A stretch of 64,000 nt of DNA from Ascarosepion bandense (Eukaryota > Mollusca > Cephalopoda > Sepiida > Sepiidae): contig JBBBDQ010000447.1 of assembly GCA_037127315.1 (NCBI GenBank), positions 283,501-347,500 on the forward strand, in the 5' to 3' direction. Under the pieces are notes generated by a model. The model searched no databases. It was not told where the DNA came from and saw only the letters and a list, made by a program, of their open reading frames with translations. The translations under genes and the position numbers were made by a program. This document shows positions 58,791-64,000 of the stretch, in pieces; position 1 is the first letter of the stretch, and each line of letters starts with the position of its first letter.

Positions 58791-58801
58791 ATGTTTTTAA
58801 T

Positions 58802-58873
58802 AAAACTTTGTTAATAAAATAAAATAAAAATAAAAATGCTGTAAGCATTTTATTAACAAAGTACGATTTTTAG
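58802..58873. repeat. AT-rich inverted repeat
   Basis: CTTTGTTAATAAAAT faces ATTTTATTAACAAAG across an A/T-rich loop, just beyond the LINE's truncated 5' end. Confidence 0.7.
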
Positions 58874-58896
58874 TACATGAGAAATTGCCTCTGCAT

Positions 58897-59205
58897 GACA
58901 AAGTTAGTTAAATGCCATACGTGATACACGTTTGGGCGATCATGTCTCGAAGGAGACATGACTGACTGGGCAGAAGATTATCCCGTAGTAGGTTGCCATT
59001 GCTATCTGCGGTAGATTGGTTGCCAGCCAAAGCTATAGAACCCAATCTGTTCTGTTATTGAACTCATAACTGGGGGGAAGAGACGGATTAATACCTTTCC
59101 CAAGAGTATTTGCGCGTAAGTGAATGCAACGAATTCAACTAGAATTCAAACTCGGCTCACCGAGTTGTCGTTCAGAGCCGATATCCACTGCACAACGCAC
59201 GACAG
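58897..59205 (-). mobile_element. tRNA-type SINE (hairpin-tail family), near full length
   Basis: Minus strand: a head with box A/B traces (ATATCCACTGCACAACGCAC in plus sense), the central domain, GCAATGGCAACCTACTA, the hairpin and the 3' end. Target duplications are not clear. Confidence 0.85.
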
Positions 59206-59339
59206 AAGCAAACATAAATTCCTCTTTTAGTTTCACTGCATGTCTTTTCATCATGACAAGAAGAAAAAAATGTAGTTTGTTTTTATTGATATTATATCAT
59301 TCCTTTGACGTTTGTTTGCAATGAATATGAAATATATCA

Positions 59340-59935
59340 ATTCTCTTTTAACTGATTTTAATAACCCTCTCTTTTGAAGACTTTTTTCTTCAAGCCCTTC
59401 TTAGGAATATGGAATATCTTTATAGATATTTCCAGGAAATATTGACACATTTTTTGCAGTTAATTTCGGTGTAGGAAATATTCTCAAGGCTTTTTTCTTC
59501 AAATAAAATAATAAAATAAAAAATGAATAAAATTAACAAATAAAATCTCTTCTAATTTTAATAACCCTGTCTTTTGATGACTTTTTTCTTCCAAACCTCC
59601 TTAGAAATATGGAATATCTTTATACATATTTCCATGAAATATGGACACATCTTTGCAGTTATTTTCGGTGTAGAACATATACTTAAGGCTTTTTTTTCTT
59701 TTTTTCCTCAATTAAAATAATAAAATAAAATAAATAAATAAAAAATAAAATCTCTTCTAACTAATTTTAGTAACCCTGTCTTTTGACGAGTTCTTTCTTC
59801 CAATCCTTCTTAGGAATATAGAATATCATTATACACACTTCCAGGATATATGAACACATTTTTTACAGTTATTTTCGGTGTAAGAGATATTCTCGAGACT
59901 GTTTTCTTTTTGTTTTTCCTAAATTAAAATATCGA
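59340..59935. repeat. About 200-bp tandem triplication
   Basis: TAATAACCCT(C/G)TCTTTTGA, TATGGAATATCTTTATA and TTTTCGGTGTA landmarks recur three times, with A/T-rich linkers (AAATAAAATAATAAAATAAA). Confidence 0.85.
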
Positions 59936-60054
59936 CTGCCTTTTCAATTTTCAACCAATTCAAGCAATCAAGACATTAAGTCTACTAAGACAGAAGGTTG
60001 TTCGTGAGTGTATGATAATATAAAAAAAGGAGTGAAATCAATAAAAGGACATGG

Positions 60055-60885
60055 TGTGACACGATAACTAGGCGTACATTAAGGTGCTTTGTAAAATATG
60101 TATTTTATTATAATAGATGAAAAGAGAAAATGGTTAAGAATAGAAAATAGTTTAAAAACATATTTAACAAAAGTGAAAAAGAAGAGGAAAAAATAAATAA
60201 ATAAACGCTTTTTCTTTTATGAGGAAAATTGTGGAAGAGACAAGGGTATCCGATTACTGTTTTAAATCCTACCACTCATCCGGTAAATATTTGACTCAGT
60301 GATTTAATGTGATAAAGAGATAAAGTTCAGGAGGTGGGTTTTCGAATGACCAGGTCAAAGGCTGTCTTTTGCTGTATCTTAACCACGCATTAGGAATTTT
60401 CCGGCGGAAGCTTTATTAAGATAAAAAAAAAAATAACTGAAATTTCGGACTTACAGTCGTCAATGCTTATCTTTTAGTTTTATTTTAGCCTGGGGGTCTT
60501 TAGTCACTTCCGGATTGTTTTAAATAAATACAGGTGATTTTTCCTAGCCGATCAGTAGAGTAGGGTGAGAAAGTCAATTAAGTGAGTCAGTCAGTTGAGT
60601 GAAGTGAACCTCCGTTCGTCTTGTTTCGGTCAGTTCGGATTTGTTGATCTCCATTAATTAGAGTTAGAGCTGTGTGTCACATTCGCCTGCCCCAACCGAA
60701 AAGGCTAACTCTAAACGAAATAAAGCATCGTTTTAACTCATCCAAGTTGTGGAAGTTCGTTCCTCATTGTTTAATCTTGTACCCCCAGCTTGAGACTCCG
60801 ACTTTTTCAACAAACTCCCGACAACATCACAGCGTGAAGAACGGCCGCCGGAGAAATTGTTAGGACGGTCCGTTGGGGTGTTACA
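60055..60885 (+). mobile_element. Solo LTR, 831 bp, unrelated to copies A-C
   Basis: Begins TGTGACACG and ends GGGTGTTACA, with imperfect inverted TGTRACAC termini. It is flanked by a perfect 5-bp duplication CATGG (60050-60054 and 60886-60890). An AATAAAG polyadenylation-like signal lies at about 60719-60725. There is no internal domain. A Gypsy-type LTR is plausible from the termini and duplication length, but this is not proven. Confidence 0.7.
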
Positions 60886-61071
60886 CATGGAAACCGTAGA
60901 TAACAATTGATATTGCATTTATATTTTTGAAGATAAAAGTTGAATGGAAATCAAGAACACGTAATAACTTCAACAGGAGAGAATTTCGGTAGAAGAAAAT
61001 ATTAGCCTAAAACCTACAGTTACATTTAACTATTTCAATTATAAAATTATGTGCCCATGCTGCCAACCAAG

Positions 61072-61378
61072 TTAGTCCGTCAGTCAGTTAACTGCCATAT
61101 GTGATACACGCTTATGTGATCATGTCTCCCAATAGACATGACTGACTGGGCAAAATATTTTCTCACTGTAGGTTGCCATTGTTTTCGCATTGAATGGTTG
61201 CCAAACAAGGCTAAAGAACAAGATCTGTCCTCCTATTTAACCTATAGCTGGAGAGAAAAGCGACGGGTTAATACTTTTCTCAAGAGTAATTGCGTAGGTG
61301 AAGGAAACGAACTCAACTGGAATTTGAACTCGACGCTCCGATTTATCGTTCCGAACCGTTATCTACTGCTACACAAAG
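61072..61378 (-). mobile_element. tRNA-type SINE (hairpin-tail family), diverged
   Basis: CAGTCAGTTAACTGCCATATG, a hairpin with one mismatch, and a decayed central domain and head. It lies head to tail with the next copy. Confidence 0.8.
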
Positions 61379-61384
61379 TCAATC

Positions 61385-61655
61385 TAGTCAGTCAGTTGAG
61401 TGCCCTACGTGATACACGCTTGGGCGATCATGTCTCAAAAGAGACATGACTGACTGGGCAGATTATCCCATAGTAGGGTGCCATTGCTTTCTACGGTAGA
61501 CTGGTTGCCAGCCAAGGCTATAGAACCCAATCTGTCATGTTATTTAACCCATAACTGGAAGGAATAGGCGGATTAATACCTTTCCTAAGGGTATTTGCGC
61601 GTAAGTGAATGCAATGAATTCAGCTGGAATTCAAACTCGGCTCGCCGTGAGCTTA
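61385..61655 (-). mobile_element. tRNA-type SINE (hairpin-tail family)
   Basis: A well-preserved tail, hairpin and central domain. The tRNA part ends near box B (AATTCAAACTCGGCTCGCCG). Confidence 0.85.
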
Positions 61656-61666
61656 AATTCACGAAG

Positions 61667-62157
61667 TTGGTTGGTTGCTTTGTTTTTATGGCATATCAAC
61701 CTCGGCATGTCAACTAAATTTTATTTATTTATTGCTTGTAATACCGTTTCTTTCAACAATTTATTGTCATTTTTTTAATATAAGTTTTGTGTCTAGTAAT
61801 ACTTTTTTCTTTTCGAGTATCAAGATTCATTGGGATTTGTTTTTAAGGGCAGGGTCTCCAAGTCCTACCCTTGTTATTTAACCCATAACTGGAGGGAAGG
61901 GACAGATTAAGACCTTCCCCATGGTTACCAGTGCTTAAGTAAATGCAGGGTATTCAAATAGAATTCGAACTCGGTTCACCGATTTCTCTTTCCGAGCCGA
62001 TATCCACCGCACCACAACGCACATCCGTCACTAAACGCTTACAGCACCTGGTATTCCCAAGTGGTCATCCATCTAAGTACTGACCAGGTTAAACGTTGCT
62101 TAACTTTGGTGATCGGGCAAGAACCGGTAATTCAATGTGGTGGGCCCAAATCCCAGT
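61667..62157 (-). mobile_element. Composite 5S-tRNA SINE, copy 4
   Basis: Minus: a 5S head (CATCTAAGTACTGACCAGG and GTTGCTTAACTTTGGTGATC in plus sense), tRNA-like boxes, the central domain and a tail ending in CCAA repeats (TTGGTTGGTT at 61669). Candidate flanks TTCACGA and TTCATGA are similar but short, so the boundaries are approximate. Confidence 0.88.
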
Positions 62158-62425
62158 TCATGATATTAGAAAAATGTTTGTTTGAACATCAATGTTTGGA
62201 AAGTGACGGAAGAAATATCAGGTAAGGACAAATGACAATTCAGCTTCTCTGGATTAATCACTTCATTATTTAGCAAGAGCACCTGACCAGATGTGCTGCA
62301 CCTAATCAGATATGGCTGCAATATTTAAAGCAAAAACGAATGGAAATGTTATAAATTTCTAAGATGGATTGCGGCGTGAAAAATTAATTCTTTTTTTTTT
62401 TAATCATATCATCTCGAGCAAGGCG

Positions 62426-62466
62426 GTAACGCCACTGATGTACCCCCTGTACATCAGTGGCGTTAC
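62426..62466. repeat. Perfect 18-bp snap-back palindrome at the LINE 3' end
   Basis: GTAACGCCACTGATGTAC (62426-62443), 5-base loop, then the exact reverse complement (62449-62466). Other family members have only one arm (GCCACTGATGTGCAGGGGGT at 7.1 kb). Confidence 0.9.
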
Positions 62467-62476
62467 ATTACATAGA

Positions 62477-62872
62477 AGAGAGTGAAGAGAAGGACGAACC
62501 CGTTAGAAAGGAGCAAGAGAAGGATGGGAATACAGGTGTGATGACACTACATAAGAGTAAAAAAGATAAGGTAGAAGAGAGTGAAGAGAAAGACGAACCA
62601 GTTAGAAAGGAGCAAGAGAAGGATGGGAATACAGGTGTGATGACACTACATAAGAGTAAAAAAGATAAGGTAGAAGAGAGTGAAGAGAAAGACGAACCAG
62701 TTAGAAAGGAGCAAGAGAAGGATGGGAATACAGGTGTGATGACACTACATAAGAGTAAAAAAGATTAAGTAGAAGAGAGTGAAGAGAAAGACGAACCAGT
62801 TAGAAAGGAGCAAGAGAAGGATGGGAATACAGGTGTGATGACAGTTGCAAGAGTGGAGAGAAAGGAAAGGAT
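62477..62872. repeat. 99-bp tandem array, about four units
   Basis: GTGAAGAGAA(A/G)GACGAACC units repeat every 99 bp. Because 99 = 3 x 33, the plus strand is open for 103 codons (62457-62768) with a 33-residue Glu/Lys-rich repeat. It is antisense to a LINE 3' UTR and is broken by TAA in the fourth unit, so I do not call it a gene. Confidence 0.92.
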
Positions 62873-63287
62873 ATACAGGGCGGTGAAGAAGGAACTAGGG
62901 TCAAGTGGTTAAGAGATAAGTATTGACCATGCATTTAAATTCCTGGAAGTTGTAACCGTCAGGAAAGCAAGAATAAGGAAGCGTGTTCCACAGGCGGGAA
63001 GTGCGAGAAAAGAAGCTGGTGGAGTAGATTTGAAAAATAGCAGATAACCATATTCTGGGGTCAAGAATACTAAGAGGAAAGGATTAGTTGACCAAATAGG
63101 TATGATCGATCAGATCTTTCGCCCTGCCTTAGTATGGAAAATCTGCACCTCCGAAATTTGACTCGACTGTTCTTATGAAATCTACTAAAAAAGACTAGCA
63201 CAAAATCATATGCATTTCAATATCCATGCAACAAGCCCAGTATTCGCCGTTTGATGTTTAAGGAAAAGATTTCTCTTCAGTGCTTTA

Positions 63288-63370
63288 GTTCAAGGTTTGG
63301 TAACCTACGGCCCGCGGACCGAATCCGGCCCACGAATGCATTTAGACCGACCCGCGAGCCTGATTACCAA
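63288..63370. mobile_element. Possible hAT-type terminus
   Basis: CAAGGTTTGGTAACCTACGG followed by CCCGCGGACCGAATCCGGCC resembles the start of hAT elements, whose ends carry a 'GGCCCGCGG' stretch. The other end is not visible. Confidence 0.4.
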
Positions 63371-64000
63371 TAACTCTATTTTTAACGAGAGACGAGGTTT
63401 TCGAATTCAACAAAAGGCCTGCTGTTATCTTCCTCTGATCCACCCAAGCGAATTTGAATACTTTGACCGCAAAAACACGATCAAAACCTAATCACCTCCA
63501 TTTCGGCGTAAATATAAAAAATAAACATAAAACAAAAACCGAGAGCCGATTTGACCGACCGATCGGCGACAGACATTAGGCTGGGACACTTTCAAAAGGA
63601 CAATGTAGTCTCAGTCGGCTTTCTATTTCGTTCCTCCAACAGCGAACCCCCCCACTAACTTACCCCTGCCAACTACCTTATGTAAGTTGCTGGAACCTTC
63701 AATAGGCCATGTTCTTATCTTATCATACGTAAGTGTATATGTTTGTAACTATTTGTATTCCTATGTATGAGTATATGTTTTTCTTTTTTTTTATGTGTGT
63801 GTGTGTGTAATATAATAATCTGGCCCCACCCAAGAAGGCTGATGAAGCGTGGGTGTTTTCGGTCATTGAAAGCAGCGGATGTCATTTTGACCCTATTTCC
63901 GACAGAGCGGAAATAGCTCAGAGCAAACAGACAGGTGTCTCTGAGAATTTACGTAGGCGTCGTGTAGGCGTCGCGTGATCAAGGCAAAGCCGGAAGAAAC
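63371..64000. other. Right end of window, unassigned
   Basis: A short (GT)n near 63795 and a GATGAAGCG...GGTGTTTTCGG pattern at about 63840. No gene. An element may continue past the window. Confidence 0.35.

Larger units (their letters stand above)
62390..63040 (-). mobile_element. CR1/L2-like LINE with expanded 3' UTR
   Basis: A T-run and CTCGAGCAAGGCGG at the 3' end. The ORF2-tail antisense (TTGTAACCGTCAGGAAAGCA, then TTCCACAGGCGGGAAGTGCG) lies at about 62945-63010. Between them lies a 99-bp tandem array. Confidence 0.8.

Noticed and set aside
62457..62768. 103-codon frame with three 33-residue Glu/Lys-rich repeats, resembling a repetitive charged protein
   Set aside because: The 99-bp unit is a multiple of three, so any phase without stops stays open. 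It lies antisense in a LINE 3' UTR, and the fourth unit carries an in-frame TAA.

Overview
This 64 kb window looks like AT-rich intergenic DNA from a large, repeat-dense animal genome. I see no intact host protein-coding gene, no functional tRNA or rRNA gene and no CRISPR array. Every reading frame above about 60 codons that I examined is a satellite or microsatellite shadow, a decayed transposon fragment, or unassignable. The element mix is 5'-truncated CR1/L2-like and RTE-clade LINEs, tRNA- and 5S-derived SINEs, mariner, Tc1, hAT, Helitron-like and pogo-like DNA elements, solo LTRs, and very long (ATCT)n and (GT)n tracts. That suggests a metazoan, plausibly a mollusc and perhaps a cephalopod. 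The taxon is an inference from repeat style and not a demonstrated assignment.

Layout. 0.6-1.4 kb: Helitron-like element (minus). 2.2-6.4 kb: about 86 tandem copies of a 49-bp unit that is the terminal repeat of a mariner element, whose internally deleted remnant sits at the array's right edge (6.38-7.01 kb). 7.06-7.63 kb: 3' end of a CR1/L2-like LINE. 8.49-23.47 kb: about 140 copies of a 106-bp satellite, with near-identical core blocks, two indel-rich blocks, and an older monomer type at both edges. 24-36 kb: solo LTR, SINEs, hAT and RTE remnants, a second Helitron-like copy, a 5S-5S-tRNA SINE, two huge microsatellites, and nested RTE/CR1/Tc1 fragments. 36.7-41 kb: an RTE reverse-transcriptase fragment, an 81-bp tandem repeat interrupted by a SINE with a clean target-site duplication, and a 112-bp tandem repeat. 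42-51 kb: LINE 3' ends, a 59-bp foldback element, an LTR with an internal 134-bp triplication, and three pogo-like MITEs in tandem. 51-56.5 kb: diverged LINE pieces, a solo LTR, and a 145-bp x 8 array ending in a LINE 3' end. 57-64 kb: full-length 5S-tRNA SINE, LINEs, an 831-bp solo LTR with a perfect 5-bp target duplication, three more SINEs, and a LINE whose 3' UTR carries a 99-bp x 4 array and a perfect snap-back palindrome.

The most notable biology is in the mobile DNA. First, a composite SINE has a 5S rRNA-derived head fused to a tRNA-derived SINE; two copies have perfect target-site duplications, and a third has two 5S heads enclosed within one near-perfect duplication. Second, a second SINE family shares the tRNA head and central domain but has a different tail. 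Third, a satellite has been built from a mariner terminal inverted repeat.
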